This document shows positions 33,097 to 42,506 of a DNA stretch of 56,363 nucleotides, one piece after another. The notes beneath the pieces were generated by a model. The model was not told where the DNA came from, did no database searches, and saw nothing but the letters and a program-made list of their open reading frames with translations. Source of the DNA: Alphaproteobacteria bacterium (GTDB taxonomy: Bacteria > Pseudomonadota > Alphaproteobacteria > Reyranellales > Reyranellaceae); NCBI GenBank assembly GCA_947474005.1, contig CANJHI010000013.1:1-56363 (forward strand), written 5' to 3'. The translations under genes were made by a program, and so were the position numbers. Every line of letters begins with the position of its first letter. The first letter of the stretch is position 1.

Positions 33097-34878
33097 ATGA
33101 AAAAAACCGCCCCCTCATCCTCGATATCCGGCCGCTCGATGTCCGATTGGCTCGCCCGCTTCGCCGCGGCGCTGAAACAGGGCGATGCCACCGGCACGGC
33201 GGCCCTGTTCACCGACGACGGCTACTGGCGCGATCTCGTGTCCTTCACTTGGAACATCGTCACCCTGGAAGGACGCCCGGCGATCGCCGACATGCTGACC
33301 GCCCGGCTGGGCCAGGTACGGCCGGAGTCCTTCCGAGCCGGCGACCGCGACGGCTGGTTCACCTTCGAGACTGCGCTGGGCCGCGGCACGGGCCACGTCC
33401 GCCTGAAGGACGGCAAAGCCTTTACGCTGTTCACGGCGCTGATGGAGCTGAAAGGCTTCGAGGAGAAGAGCGGCCCTTCGCGCGAATTGGGCGTCCAGCA
33501 CGGCGCCATCCAGAACCGTGTCACCTGGACCGACCGGCGCCAGGCCAACGCGGCGGAATTCGGCTACACCCGCCAGCCCTTTGTGCTGGTGATCGGCGGC
33601 GGGCAGGGCGGGATCGGCCTCGGCGCGCGGCTCAGGCGCCTGGGTGTGCCGGCGCTGATCGTCGATCGCAACCTGCGGCCGGGCGATGCCTGGCGCAACC
33701 GCTACAAGTCGCTCTGCCTGCACGATCCGGTCTGGTACGACCATCTGCCGTACCTGCCGTTTCCCGATCACTGGCCGGTCTACACGCCCAAGGACAAGAT
33801 GGGCGACTGGCTGGAATCCTACGTGAAGGTCATGGAACTCGACTACTGGAACTCGACGGCGTGTCGCAACGCGTCGTGGGACGCGGGCCGCCAGGAATGG
33901 ACCGTGACGGTCGAGCGCGAGGGCAAGCCGGTGACGCTTCGGCCCAAGCACATCGTGCTGGCCACCGGCATGTCGGGCTTTCCCGAAATCCCCAACCTCC
34001 CGGGCGCGGAAAAATTCCGCGGCAAGCAGCATCACTCCAGTGCGCACCCCGGCGGCGAGGGCTGGGCCGGCAAGCGCTGCGTCGTCGTGGGCTCGAACAA
34101 CTCGGCGCATGATATCGCGGCCGATCTGTGGGAGCACGGCGCCGATGTCACGATGCTGCAGCGCTCGCCGACGCTGGTGATGCGCGCCGAGACGCTGGCG
34201 CGGAACCGCCCGCTCTATTCGGAGGAAGCGCTCGCGTCGGGCATCACCACGGATATCGCCGATCTCACCGTGGCATCGATGCCCTATGGCGCACTGCCGG
34301 TCGCCTCCCGGCCGGCGGTCGAGCGGATCAAGGGTGAGGATGCGGAGTTCTACGATCGCCTGCGCGCCGCCGGCTTCAAGCTCACCTTCGGCGAGGACGA
34401 GACCGGCATTGGGCCGATGTATCTCCGTCGCGGCTCGGGCTACTACATCGACGTCGGTGCCTCCGACCTGATCGCTGACGGCAGCATCAAGCTCAAGTCG
34501 GGCGTCGAGGTTTCCCATCTCACAGAGGACTCCGTCGTGCTGGCCGACGGCAGCACGCTGAAGGCCGATCTCGTCGTCTATGCCACCGGCTATGGTTCGA
34601 TGAACCAGTGGGCGGGCGAACTGATTTCGCCCGAGGTTGCCGACAAAGTCGGCAGGTGCTGGGGCCTGGGCTCGGGCACGGCCAAGGATCCCGGCCCGTG
34701 GGAGGGCGAGTTGCGCAACATGTGGAAGCCGACCGCGCAGGAGAACCTGTGGTTCCACGGCGGCAACCTCATGCAGTCGCGCCTCTATTCGCGATTCCTG
34801 GCGCTGCAGCTGAAGGCCCGGCTGGAGGGCTTGCCGGTCGAGGTCTACGGCCAGGCGCCGGTGCATCACCGGGCGTGA
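33097..34878 (+). CDS. NTF2-like/flavin monooxygenase fusion
   Basis: 593 residues. Residues 15-130 form a SnoaL/NTF2-like domain (DWLARFAAALKQGDATGTAALFTDDGYWRDLVSF). From residue 160 a flavin-dependent monooxygenase follows: FAD Rossmann VLVIGGGQGGIGLGARL, then VYTPKDKMGDWLE, HIVLATGMSGFPEIP, the NADPH Rossmann CVVVGSNNSAHDIA and LVVYATGYGSMNQW. It is likely an FMO/Baeyer-Villiger-type oxygenase of small organic substrates. The N-terminal domain may shape the substrate pocket or be a second active site. The ATG at 33097 is used; ATG 33139 (MSDWLARF) is an alternative. It is divergent from the amidohydrolase operon. Confidence 0.9.
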   Translation: MKKTAPSSSISGRSMSDWLARFAAALKQGDATGTAALFTDDGYWRDLVSFTWNIVTLEGRPAIADMLTARLGQVRPESFRAGDRDGWFTFETALGRGTGHVRLKDGKAFTLFTALMELKGFEEKSGPSRELGVQHGAIQNRVTWTDRRQANAAEFGYTRQPFVLVIGGGQGGIGLGARLRRLGVPALIVDRNLRPGDAWRNRYKSLCLHDPVWYDHLPYLPFPDHWPVYTPKDKMGDWLESYVKVMELDYWNSTACRNASWDAGRQEWTVTVEREGKPVTLRPKHIVLATGMSGFPEIPNLPGAEKFRGKQHHSSAHPGGEGWAGKRCVVVGSNNSAHDIAADLWEHGADVTMLQRSPTLVMRAETLARNRPLYSEEALASGITTDIADLTVASMPYGALPVASRPAVERIKGEDAEFYDRLRAAGFKLTFGEDETGIGPMYLRRGSGYYIDVGASDLIADGSIKLKSGVEVSHLTEDSVVLADGSTLKADLVVYATGYGSMNQWAGELISPEVADKVGRCWGLGSGTAKDPGPWEGELRNMWKPTAQENLWFHGGNLMQSRLYSRFLALQLKARLEGLPVEVYGQAPVHHRA

Positions 34879-34924
34879 TTTACGCTGGGGGCGACCGTCG
34901 CTTTGGCAGCGTAGACTAGGGACG

Positions 34925-35377
34925 ATGTTTCGCCGCGCCCTCCTTCTTGGAACCCTGCTCGCCGCTGCCGGCTGCTCGTTCTATCCGGGCGAGCCCAGGC
35001 TCCCCAAGACCGACTTCCGTGCCACCCTGAACGGCGCTGCCGAGGTGCCGCCCTCCGACACCAAGGGCACCGGTTATTTCGCGGCGGTCTATCGGCCCTC
35101 GACCAAGGTGCTGGAGTATCGGCTGAACGTGGTGGGGCTGAGTGGCCCGGTGACCATGGCCTACCTGCACGGTCCGGCGCCGGCGGGCGAGAACGCCCAA
35201 CAGGTGGCGCCCATCAACGTCCCGTTCTACGCCGACCGCTCGACGATCGACGATGGCGTCACGCTCACCGAGCAACAGGCCGCCGAGGTCCTGTCCGGCC
35301 GCTGGTACGTCAACGTGATGACCGAGAAGTTTCCCGACGGCGAGATTCGCGGCCAGATACTGCCGCTTAAGAAATAG
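34925..35377 (+). CDS. CHRD-domain lipoprotein
   Basis: 150 residues. The signal (RRALLLGTLLAAAGC) has a lipobox at Cys17. The rest is a CHRD domain (FRATLNGAAEVPPSDTKGTGYFAAVY, LEYRLNVVGLSGPVTMAYLHGPA, GRWYVNVMTEKFPDGEIRGQI), named after chordin and widespread in bacteria as a small beta-rich secreted or lipid-anchored domain of unknown role. It lies 46 bases after the monooxygenase and is convergent with the amidohydrolase at 35391. Confidence 0.88.
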   Translation: MFRRALLLGTLLAAAGCSFYPGEPRLPKTDFRATLNGAAEVPPSDTKGTGYFAAVYRPSTKVLEYRLNVVGLSGPVTMAYLHGPAPAGENAQQVAPINVPFYADRSTIDDGVTLTEQQAAEVLSGRWYVNVMTEKFPDGEIRGQILPLKK

Positions 35378-35390
35378 CCCCGGCAGGAAC

Positions 35391-36218
35391 TCAGTCGAAC
35401 TTCAGTTTCCAGCCGATCCACTCGCAGAGCCCGCGACCCATTACGTCTTCGAGGTCGCGCCCCTTCAGCCACGGCAGCTCCTCGGTGAAGAAGGTGACGC
35501 ACTGGCGGTAGGTGCATTGCATGCGGGTGATGTCGGTGCCCCAGAAGAAGCGCTTGGGCCCGAAGGCGTCGAAGATGCGGTGCAGCCCGTCCTGGATGTT
35601 GCGGAACGGATAGCCCTTGGTCGAGTAGTGCGGCGCACCGGTCGCCTTGACCGCAACGTTGGGCAATTTGCCGAGGGCCACCAGCTTGTCGAGATGGATG
35701 AAGGCCTCTTCGTCCTGGCCGTGGCGGTTCAAGCCGCAATGGTCGACGATCATCCTGAGATTAGGGTGAGCTTCGGCGATGGCGCGGAACTTGTCGGGAA
35801 AGATGCCTCCCATCGTCGCGACCGGGATCCCTTCCTTCTCGGCGGCGGGCCACACCCAATCCAGCAGACCGTCGTTCAGCCATTGCTGCTCGGCCGGCTG
35901 CAGCAGCGCCCAGCGAAGGCCCATCATGCCCGGCTGGTTGCTCCAGCCGACGATACGCTTGCGGCTCTCGGGATCCTGTAGCGGGAACTGCCCCATCACG
36001 GCGAAGCGTTCGGGATATTTCCGGGCAGCGTCGAGCGCCAGCTGGTTCGAGGTCGGATCCCAACTGTAGGGTGGATGGATCAACGCGGCGGAGACGCCGG
36101 CCTCGTCCATCTCCTTCAGGCAATCCTCGGCTGTGAACTTGGAAACCTTGCGGTGGAGGCCCGAGGGCGGCGTCACGGTCTGCGACCAGATGTGGACCTG
36201 CGCGTCGACGATCTTCAT
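35391..36218 (-). CDS. Amidohydrolase family 2, PDC-hydrolase-like
   Basis: 275 residues, TIM-barrel metal-dependent hydrolase. DAQVHIW near the start, MIVDHCGLN in the middle and FFWGTDITRM near the end are the metal and active-site segments of the family that includes 2-pyrone-4,6-dicarboxylate hydrolase and lactonases. Substrate is not known. It starts 10 bases after the stop of the aldo/keto reductase gene upstream and is likely co-transcribed with it; a reductase plus lactonase pair would fit sugar or hydroxy-acid oxidation, but that is inference. Confidence 0.87.
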   Translation of the reverse strand: MKIVDAQVHIWSQTVTPPSGLHRKVSKFTAEDCLKEMDEAGVSAALIHPPYSWDPTSNQLALDAARKYPERFAVMGQFPLQDPESRKRIVGWSNQPGMMGLRWALLQPAEQQWLNDGLLDWVWPAAEKEGIPVATMGGIFPDKFRAIAEAHPNLRMIVDHCGLNRHGQDEEAFIHLDKLVALGKLPNVAVKATGAPHYSTKGYPFRNIQDGLHRIFDAFGPKRFFWGTDITRMQCTYRQCVTFFTEELPWLKGRDLEDVMGRGLCEWIGWKLKFD

Positions 36219-36228
36219 CGCGTCCTCC

Positions 36229-37257
36229 TCAGTTCGGCGTCGGCGAGGCAGGGTCGATCAGCTTCTCGCGCTTGAGTTCGCTCCACAGCTCGACCGGAAT
36301 CCTGACACCCATGTACGCCACGTTCTCCTTCACTTCCGCGACGCTGAGCGCCCCCGGAATGACAGCGCAGAAGGCGGGGTGGAACAGCGGGAACTGCATC
36401 GCGGCGGCGCCGAGCGGTACGCCGTGGCGCTGGCATATTGCTTCGATCTTCTGCGCCTTCTCGATGAGGGTCGCGGGGGCGGCGACATAGTCGTGGGTGG
36501 CGCCAGGCTTCACGTTGCCGGTCAGGATGCCGGAATTGTACGGCCCGCCCAGGATCACCGAGACGTGGCGCTTCTGGCATTCCGGCAGGAATTCCTCGAG
36601 CGCGCCCTGCTCGAGGAGCGTGTAGCGCCCGGCCAGCAGCATGCAGTCGAAGTCGCCCGCCTTGATGAAGCGCGTGCTAGTGTCGCTTTCGTTGATGCCG
36701 ACGCCGATGGCGCCGATGATGCCCGCCTTGCGCAGTTCGTCGAGCGCGCGATAGCCCCCGTCCATCACCGTCTTGAAGCGCTCCTCGAGCACGGCGCGAT
36801 CCTTGGTGGTCCAGAAATCGACATCGTGGATCAGGGCGATGTCGATCTTCTGCAGGCCCAGCCTCATGTGGGAATGCTCCAGCGAGCGCATGACGCCGTC
36901 ATAGGTGTAGTCGTAGACCGGCGCGAAGCCGGGCAGGCCGTTCTCGCGGAAATCGGCCGGCGGCTTCTCGCCGGGCTTCATCGCATGCAGGACGCGGCCG
37001 ATCTTGGTCGACAGCACATAGCTGTCGCGTGGCTTTTCACGCAGGGCGGCGCCCATGCGCAGCTCGCTGCGGCCGTAGCCGTAATAGGGCGAGGTGTCGA
37101 AGTAGCGGATGCCAGCGTCGTAGCCGTCGTCGGTCAGCTTCACCGCCTCGGCATCGGGGATGGTGGCGCGAAAGCCACCCATCGGCGCGCCGCCCAATCC
37201 CAACTCAGTGACTTCGAGTTTCGTTTTGCCGACCTTGCGGCGCTTGAGCGTCGTCAT
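36229..37257 (-). CDS. Aldo/keto reductase
   Basis: 342 residues with the AKR catalytic set: Asp and Tyr in YFDTSPYYGYGRSE, Lys in LSTKIGR and His in LIHDVD. The RKVGKTKLEVTELGLGGAPMGG start and the length place it near D-threo-aldose (L-fucose) or pyridoxal 4-dehydrogenases, NAD(P)-dependent enzymes that often make lactones. A possible lactonase-type amidohydrolase follows it in the same operon. The ATG at 37257 has GAGGAAAC upstream. It is divergent from the GST gene. Confidence 0.9.
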   Translation of the reverse strand: MTTLKRRKVGKTKLEVTELGLGGAPMGGFRATIPDAEAVKLTDDGYDAGIRYFDTSPYYGYGRSELRMGAALREKPRDSYVLSTKIGRVLHAMKPGEKPPADFRENGLPGFAPVYDYTYDGVMRSLEHSHMRLGLQKIDIALIHDVDFWTTKDRAVLEERFKTVMDGGYRALDELRKAGIIGAIGVGINESDTSTRFIKAGDFDCMLLAGRYTLLEQGALEEFLPECQKRHVSVILGGPYNSGILTGNVKPGATHDYVAAPATLIEKAQKIEAICQRHGVPLGAAAMQFPLFHPAFCAVIPGALSVAEVKENVAYMGVRIPVELWSELKREKLIDPASPTPN

Positions 37258-37321
37258 GTTCGTTTCCTCCACGGATGCGAGAGAGTACGAATTGAGTCAG
37301 GCCAAGGCCATAGGAGACCTC

Positions 37322-37963
37322 ATGAGCGACGATCGCCTCGTTCTGCACGGCAGTTTCACCTCGAGCTCGAGCTACAAGCCGATGCTCTTCCTGGCGCTTT
37401 CGGGCCTGCCGTTCTCCTTCCGCACGGTCAATCTCAAGAATGGCGTGCAGAAGGAGGCAGCCCACCTCGCCATCAACCGCTACGGCCAGGTGCCGGTGCT
37501 GCGCCACCGCAGCCTCACTCTCGTGATGTCGAACGTCGTGCTCGACTACCTTGCGCGCACGACCGGCCATTTCGAACCGAAGACGGAGCAGCACCGCTGG
37601 CAGGCGCGCGAGTGGCTGTCGTGGGAGAACGACGCCATCACCAACGTGGCGCGCGTCCGCCATTTCGCCCGCTTCCGCCCCGACGTGTCGCAGGACATCG
37701 TCAGCTTCTTCCGCCCGCAGGCCGAAGCGGCTCTTGATTTCGCCGACAAGTCGCTGGCCGGCCGCGAATGGCTGGTGGGCGATGCCTGTTCCATCGCCGA
37801 CATCGGCTGCTGGGGCCGCATGGTGTTCGCGCACGAGGGTGGGCTATCGATCGATACGCGGCCGAACCTCGCGGCGTGGCGCGCCCGCCTCATGGCGATG
37901 CCGGGCTTTGCGCTGCCCTACGATCTCATTCCGAAAAAGGACGCGGAGTTCGCGGGGCGTTAA
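37322..37963 (+). CDS. Glutathione S-transferase family protein
   Basis: 213 residues. A thioredoxin-like N-domain (LHGSFTSSSSYKPMLFLALSGLPFSF, YGQVPVLRH with the cis-Pro, then a Ser/Asn pair for glutathione binding) is followed by the all-helical C-domain (GREWLVGDACSIADIGCWGRM holds the conserved capping Asp). It conjugates or isomerises small electrophiles with glutathione; the specific substrate is unknown. A 24-bp perfect inverted repeat lies after its end. Confidence 0.87.
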   Translation: MSDDRLVLHGSFTSSSSYKPMLFLALSGLPFSFRTVNLKNGVQKEAAHLAINRYGQVPVLRHRSLTLVMSNVVLDYLARTTGHFEPKTEQHRWQAREWLSWENDAITNVARVRHFARFRPDVSQDIVSFFRPQAEAALDFADKSLAGREWLVGDACSIADIGCWGRMVFAHEGGLSIDTRPNLAAWRARLMAMPGFALPYDLIPKKDAEFAGR

Positions 37964-37974
37964 CTCACCTCATC

Positions 37975-38032
37975 GGACCGCGGGCCTCCAGGCCCGCTCA
38001 CGAGTCCGAGCGGGCCTGGAGGCCCGCGGTCC
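37975..38032. terminator. Perfect 24-bp inverted repeat, likely bidirectional terminator
   Basis: Arms 37975-37998 and 38009-38032 are exact reverse complements around a 10-base loop. They lie between the convergent GST and TauD genes. The sequence (GGACCGCGGGCCTCCAGGCC) is of the dispersed-palindrome type. There is no T-run, so termination would rely on stem strength. Confidence 0.7.
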
Positions 38033-38037
38033 AGTGC

Positions 38038-38922
38038 TCAAGCCGCCTGCTGCGCGACCGTCGGGCCGTCGCTACGGGTCGTGGTGCGGCGCATGTCGCG
38101 CACGATGTTGAGATCGTCGAACCGGCGCACGCGATGCATGGTGGTGCGGTTGTCCCAGATCACCAGGTCGTGGCGCGTCCAGCGGTGGACATAGACGAAC
38201 TCGGGGCGGGTGGCGTGTTCCATCAGGTCGCGCGCGAAAGCCATCGCCTCGGGGCGCGGCCAGCCGACGATGGCGCCAATGTGGGCCGACAAGTAGAGCG
38301 ACTTCCGCCCAGTCACCGGATGCGTGCGTACCAGGCGTTGCAGCACGGGCTTCATCGAGACGCGCTCGTCGGGCAGGAACTCGGTGAAGCCGAGCTGCTG
38401 GCGCGAATAGATCAGCGAATGCTCGCAGACCAGATCCTCGACCTCGGCCTTGGTGGCGTCGTCGAGCGCGTCGTAGGCGGCGCGCATGTCGGCGAACTCG
38501 GTGTTGCCGGAGTCGGTCGTCACGATGCGGCCGCTCAGGATGGAATAGCGGGCCGGCACGGCGCGGAACGAGGCGTCGGAATGCCAGAGGCGATTGCCGA
38601 GGGCGGCCATGCGGCGCTCGTTGTCGCGCGCGAGCTTGGCGCCACTCTTGTCGAGGTTGGAGACGTCGGCGAAGGTCGGCGCGAGCCGGAGTTCGTTGGC
38701 GCGCACCGTCGAGTTGGCGCCTTCCTCGAGGGGGCCGAAATTGCGCGAGAAGTCGAGCTGCTGCTCGTCGGTAAGGTCCTGGCCGGGCAGCACCAGCACG
38801 GCGTGCCTGTCCATGCCGGCCTCGACGGCGGCGACCTCGGCCGGCGTCTGCGGTCGGCGCGCGTCGACGCCGGTCATGACGGCGCCGATATGAGGGGTGA
38901 GGGGACGTGTCTCGATCGGCAT
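38038..38922 (-). CDS. TauD/TfdA family dioxygenase
   Basis: 294 residues, non-haem Fe(II)/2-oxoglutarate-dependent oxygenase. The metal HxD is LWHSDASF (His114, Asp116), and the distal His is in WDNRTTMHRVRRFDD, followed by the 2-oxoglutarate-binding Arg of MRRTT. Family members hydroxylate taurine, 2,4-D or related acids, releasing sulfite, phenol or similar. The GRKSLYLSAHIGAIVGW segment is of the TfdA/alpha-ketoglutarate-dependent herbicide-oxygenase type. The gene starts 23 bases after the aldolase/SDR fusion upstream. Confidence 0.92.
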   Translation of the reverse strand: MPIETRPLTPHIGAVMTGVDARRPQTPAEVAAVEAGMDRHAVLVLPGQDLTDEQQLDFSRNFGPLEEGANSTVRANELRLAPTFADVSNLDKSGAKLARDNERRMAALGNRLWHSDASFRAVPARYSILSGRIVTTDSGNTEFADMRAAYDALDDATKAEVEDLVCEHSLIYSRQQLGFTEFLPDERVSMKPVLQRLVRTHPVTGRKSLYLSAHIGAIVGWPRPEAMAFARDLMEHATRPEFVYVHRWTRHDLVIWDNRTTMHRVRRFDDLNIVRDMRRTTTRSDGPTVAQQAA

Positions 38923-38945
38923 GAAGACCTCCCAGGCGGAGAAGC

Positions 38946-40982
38946 CTATCGCAAGGCCGCCGCGATATTACCACCGTCCACGGTCGTGACAGCCCCTGTC
39001 GTCCGGGCCGCTTTGGCCAGCGAAACGAAAGCCTGGGCGACGTCGTCGGCCGTCACTTCGAGGCCGAGCAGGTTGCCGCCCATGTAGTCGGCTTCGCTCA
39101 GGCCGCGCGCCTTGGAGCGCTGGGCGATCATGTCGTCGGTGAGCAGGCCGGTGCGGATGCGGTCGGCGTTGACGGCATTGGCGCGGATGCCGTCGGCGCC
39201 GTGGTCGAGCGCGTACTGGCGCATCAGGAAAAGCGTCGCGGCCTTGGGCAGCCCGTAGGGCCCGAAGTCGGGGCCGGGGTTCACCGCCTGCTTGGAAGTG
39301 TTGAACAGCAGGCAGCCGCCCAGTCCCTGGGTGCGCATGATGCGCACGGCGTTCTGCGCCACGCTCTGGTGGGCCCAGAAGTTGAGTTCGAAGCTCTTGC
39401 GCAAGGTGGCGTCGTCGACGTCCCCGATGCGGCCCTGCCAGGCTGCACCTGCGTTGGAGACCACGATGTCGACACCGCCCCAGGTCGACGCGACCTTGTC
39501 GAAGGCGGCACGCACCGAGGCGGGGTCGGTGACGTCGCAGGCGATGCCGAAGCCCTTTACCTTGGAAACGTCGCGATCGAGCACGGCAACTTCGGCGCCT
39601 TCGCGCGCGAAGGCCGTTGCCGTGGCCGCACCAATGCCCGAGCCGCCGCCGGTGACGACGACAATGCGGCGCGCCAGCGGCTTTTCGGCCGCGGCGCTGA
39701 GCTTGGCCTGTTCCAGAGACCAGTATTCGATGTCGAAGATGTCGGGCTCGGGAATGCACTCGTAGGTGCCCAGGCGCTCGGCGTCGGCGATCACGGCCAC
39801 CGTCGTCTCGGCGAGGTCGGCCGCGATCTTGGCGTCCTTCGAGGTGTTGCCGAGGCCGAACAGGCCGAGGCCCGGCACCAGCACGACGCGCGGGATCGGA
39901 TCGAGTTCCTTCTTCGCTATGACTTGCTTGCCGTTGTTGCGCGTGAAGTAGGCATGGTAGTCGGCCGCGAACTTGTCGAGGGCCGCCTGTGTCTCCTTCT
40001 TGAAGACGTCGAGCTTGCCGGCCTCGGGAGCGGGGGCGATGAGCGGCATGCCCTTGGTGCGGATGGCGTGGTCGGGCGTCACCGGTCCCTGCTGGCTGTA
40101 GCGCGCGATCTCCTTGCCGCCGACATAGGCCAGGATCTCCGGCCCGGTCCTGAACTCGAAGACGAAACGCTGCGTCGCCTCGCGGCCGTCGTCTTTCATC
40201 GGCAGCGACAGCAGCCCGCGCAGGATCGGCGCGACCTCGGCCACCGTTGCGATCTCCTTCGGCAACGTGCCGCCGGCGAAAATCTTGCGCGTCTCCTTGG
40301 CCAGGCGCTTTTCGGCAAGCGTCACCAGGTCGATCATGCGGACATAGGCTTCTTCCGCCGTGGCACCCATCGAGAAGATGCCGTGCTTCAGCAGGATCAA
40401 GCCTTCGACGTCGGGATTGGCCTGGCCGACCTCGCTGCACTTCTTGGCCAGTGCGAAGCCCGGCATGACGTAAGGCACCAGTGCGGCGCGCTTGCCGAAC
40501 ACGTCGCGCGCCAGCGCCTCGCCGTCGGGCTGGTCGGTGAGCGACAGCACGGCGTTGGAATGCGTGTGGTCGATAAACTTGTGCGGCAGGAAGGCGTGCA
40601 GCAGCGTCTCGACCGACGGGTTGGGCGACTTCGAATCGAGCAGGTTGCAGCGCTGGACGTTGACCATGTCCTCGTCGCTCAGGGCCTGGAGCCCTTTCAA
40701 TTCGCCGAGCGGCGCCAGGCGCACGGCGGGCAGGCCCGGCGCCTCGATGGTGCCCATGTCCCAGCCGCTGCCTTTTACGCACAACACGTCGACCTGTTGC
40801 CCCGTGATGTCGGCCATCGTGGTTTTCACCGAGGTGTTGCCGCCGCCGTGCAGCACCAGCTTCGGCTCGCCGCCCAGCAGTCGGGTCGTGTAGACGCGCA
40901 GCGCCAGGTCCTCGTCGATGCCCTTGGCGGCGTGTCGTGCAATCGCGGCCTTCGCTTCGTCGTTCGACCACAGATTTTCCAT
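38946..40982 (-). CDS. Bifunctional class II aldolase/short-chain dehydrogenase
   Basis: 678 residues. Residues 1-400 are a class II (zinc) aldolase domain: LVLHGGGNTSVK, FIDHTHSNAVLSL with the metal His pair, and LILLKHGIFSMG. From about 440 a short-chain dehydrogenase follows: IVVVTGGGSGIGAATA, VVSNAGAAWQG, the Ser in LFNTSKQA, and YGLPK for the catalytic Tyr/Lys. The architecture equals the rhamnulose-1-phosphate aldolase/lactaldehyde dehydrogenase fusions (RhaEW/YuxG type), so deoxy-sugar or sugar-phosphate breakdown is likely. No other rhamnose gene is in the window. The ATG at 40982 (MENLWSND) is typical for the family. Confidence 0.9.
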   Translation of the reverse strand: MENLWSNDEAKAAIARHAAKGIDEDLALRVYTTRLLGGEPKLVLHGGGNTSVKTTMADITGQQVDVLCVKGSGWDMGTIEAPGLPAVRLAPLGELKGLQALSDEDMVNVQRCNLLDSKSPNPSVETLLHAFLPHKFIDHTHSNAVLSLTDQPDGEALARDVFGKRAALVPYVMPGFALAKKCSEVGQANPDVEGLILLKHGIFSMGATAEEAYVRMIDLVTLAEKRLAKETRKIFAGGTLPKEIATVAEVAPILRGLLSLPMKDDGREATQRFVFEFRTGPEILAYVGGKEIARYSQQGPVTPDHAIRTKGMPLIAPAPEAGKLDVFKKETQAALDKFAADYHAYFTRNNGKQVIAKKELDPIPRVVLVPGLGLFGLGNTSKDAKIAADLAETTVAVIADAERLGTYECIPEPDIFDIEYWSLEQAKLSAAAEKPLARRIVVVTGGGSGIGAATATAFAREGAEVAVLDRDVSKVKGFGIACDVTDPASVRAAFDKVASTWGGVDIVVSNAGAAWQGRIGDVDDATLRKSFELNFWAHQSVAQNAVRIMRTQGLGGCLLFNTSKQAVNPGPDFGPYGLPKAATLFLMRQYALDHGADGIRANAVNADRIRTGLLTDDMIAQRSKARGLSEADYMGGNLLGLEVTADDVAQAFVSLAKAARTTGAVTTVDGGNIAAALR

Positions 40983-40992
40983 CGAAGCCTCT

Positions 40993-42006
40993 CTAGCCGT
41001 GCGCGATGACGATCTTGCCGAAATGGTTCTGGCTCTTGAGGTGCCGGTACGCCTCCTTGGCCTCGGCGAAGGGAAACACCTTATCGATGACGGGTTTGAG
41101 GTCATTGGCCTCGATGGCCCGGTTCATCGCCTCGAACATCTGCTTGCTGCCGACATAGAGGCCTTGCACCCTAAGGTTCCGGCGCAGGATCGGCATCGGG
41201 TCGACTTGCGCCATGCCCGAGAGCAGGCCGATGACGGCAATGCGTCCGCCCAGGCGGGTGGCGAGGAAGGAGCGCGGCAGCGTGCCGGCGCCGCCCACTT
41301 CGACGGTGATGTCGGCGCCGCGACCGCCGGTCAGCTTCAGTGTTTCCTGATCCCAATCCGGCGTGGCCTTGTAGTCGATCACCGCCTCGGCGCCCATTTT
41401 CTTCAGCCGCTCGGCCTTGGTGGCCGAGCTCGACGTCGCGATCACGCGGGCGCCGAACATTTTCGCGAACTGCAGCGCGAAGATCGAGACGCCGCCTGAG
41501 CCCTGGATCTGCACGATGTCGCCGGCCTTGATGTTGCCGATCTCGACCAGCGCGTGCCATGCGGTCAGGCCGGCGCAGGGCAGCGTGGCGCCTTCCTCGA
41601 AGCTCATGCCGGCTGGCAGTTTGACCACGCCGTCCTCTTCCAGCACGGCCAGTTCGGTCAGCATGCCGTCGATCGCGCCGCCCATCGCCGAGGCCTGCGC
41701 CGCCTCATCGATCGCACCGCCCACCCATTTCTGCATAAAACAGCCGGCGACCCGGTCGCCCACCTTGAGGCGGCTGACGCCTGGTCCGACCGCCACCACT
41801 TCGCCCGCGCCATCGGACAGCGGGATCAGGTCGGGCTTGGGCGCCGCGCGGGCGTACTGCGCTTCGACAGTCAGCAGGTCGCGGTAGTTGAGCGACGTGG
41901 CGCGCACCCGCACCAGCACCTGGCGCGGGCCGGGCACCGGGTCGGGGCGATCAACCAGCGTGAGCGAGTCGATGCCCTTGGGCGAGGGGATGACGTAGCA
42001 CTTCAT
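40993..42006 (-). CDS. NADPH:quinone reductase-like zinc-type dehydrogenase
   Basis: 337 residues of the medium-chain dehydrogenase/reductase superfamily. The GroES-like half (VLVRVRATSLNYRDLL, SDGAGEVVAVG) is followed by the nucleotide-binding half (VQIQGSGGVSIFALQFAKMFGARVIATSSS) and GRIAVIGLLSG. There is no structural-zinc Cys cluster, as in quinone oxidoreductases. It would reduce quinones or alpha,beta-unsaturated carbonyls with NADPH. The ATG at 42006 shares a base with the stop of gpt. The aldolase/SDR gene follows after 10 bases. Confidence 0.9.
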   Translation of the reverse strand: MKCYVIPSPKGIDSLTLVDRPDPVPGPRQVLVRVRATSLNYRDLLTVEAQYARAAPKPDLIPLSDGAGEVVAVGPGVSRLKVGDRVAGCFMQKWVGGAIDEAAQASAMGGAIDGMLTELAVLEEDGVVKLPAGMSFEEGATLPCAGLTAWHALVEIGNIKAGDIVQIQGSGGVSIFALQFAKMFGARVIATSSSATKAERLKKMGAEAVIDYKATPDWDQETLKLTGGRGADITVEVGGAGTLPRSFLATRLGGRIAVIGLLSGMAQVDPMPILRRNLRVQGLYVGSKQMFEAMNRAIEANDLKPVIDKVFPFAEAKEAYRHLKSQNHFGKIVIAHG

Positions 42007-42506
42007 CACTGGCTGCCTTTCAACTCGAGGACGGTCTTGGCCATCACCGCCTCCTGGTCCCAGGGGAACAGGATCCAGGTGTCCTGGCTCACTTCGGTAA
42101 TATAGCTGTCGACGGTCGGCCGGCCGGCAGGTTTGGCATAGACCGTGGCGAAATGCGCCTCCGGCAGCATCGCCCGCACGGCCCGGGCGGTGACGCCGGT
42201 GTCAACCAGGTCGTCGACGATCAGCCAGCCCTTGCCCCGTTCCTGCTCGGCGATCGTGCCCTTGAGGAGCTCGACCTTGCCGCCCCGTTCCATGCGGTCG
42301 TAGGTCGAGCAGCAGACGGTATCGATGAGCCGCAGATTGAGCTCGCGGGCGATGATGGCGGCAGGGACGAGGCCGCCCCGGGTGATGGCGACCAGGCCCT
42401 TGAACGGCCCGAGGTCGGCCAGCCGCCACGCCAGCGCGCGCGCGTCGCGGTGCAATTCCGTCCACGAGACGGGAAACATCTTGTTGTAACCGGCGCTGCT
42501 CGCCAT
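42006..42506 (-). CDS. gpt: Xanthine phosphoribosyltransferase
   Basis: 166 residues. The PRPP-binding loop is [15 protein letters not shown], and [17 protein letters not shown] is the second conserved block of the Gpt group. It converts xanthine or guanine plus PRPP to XMP or GMP for purine salvage. [15 protein letters not shown] at the start and [10 protein letters not shown] near the end match bacterial XGPRT. It is first in a leftward set with the quinone reductase and aldolase/SDR genes and divergent from terC. Confidence 0.93.
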   Translation of the reverse strand: MASSAGYNKMFPVSWTELHRDARALAWRLADLGPFKGLVAITRGGLVPAAIIARELNLRLIDTVCCSTYDRMERGGKVELLKGTIAEQERGKGWLIVDDLVDTGVTARAVRAMLPEAHFATVYAKPAGRPTVDSYITEVSQDTWILFPWDQEAVMAKTVLELKGSQ

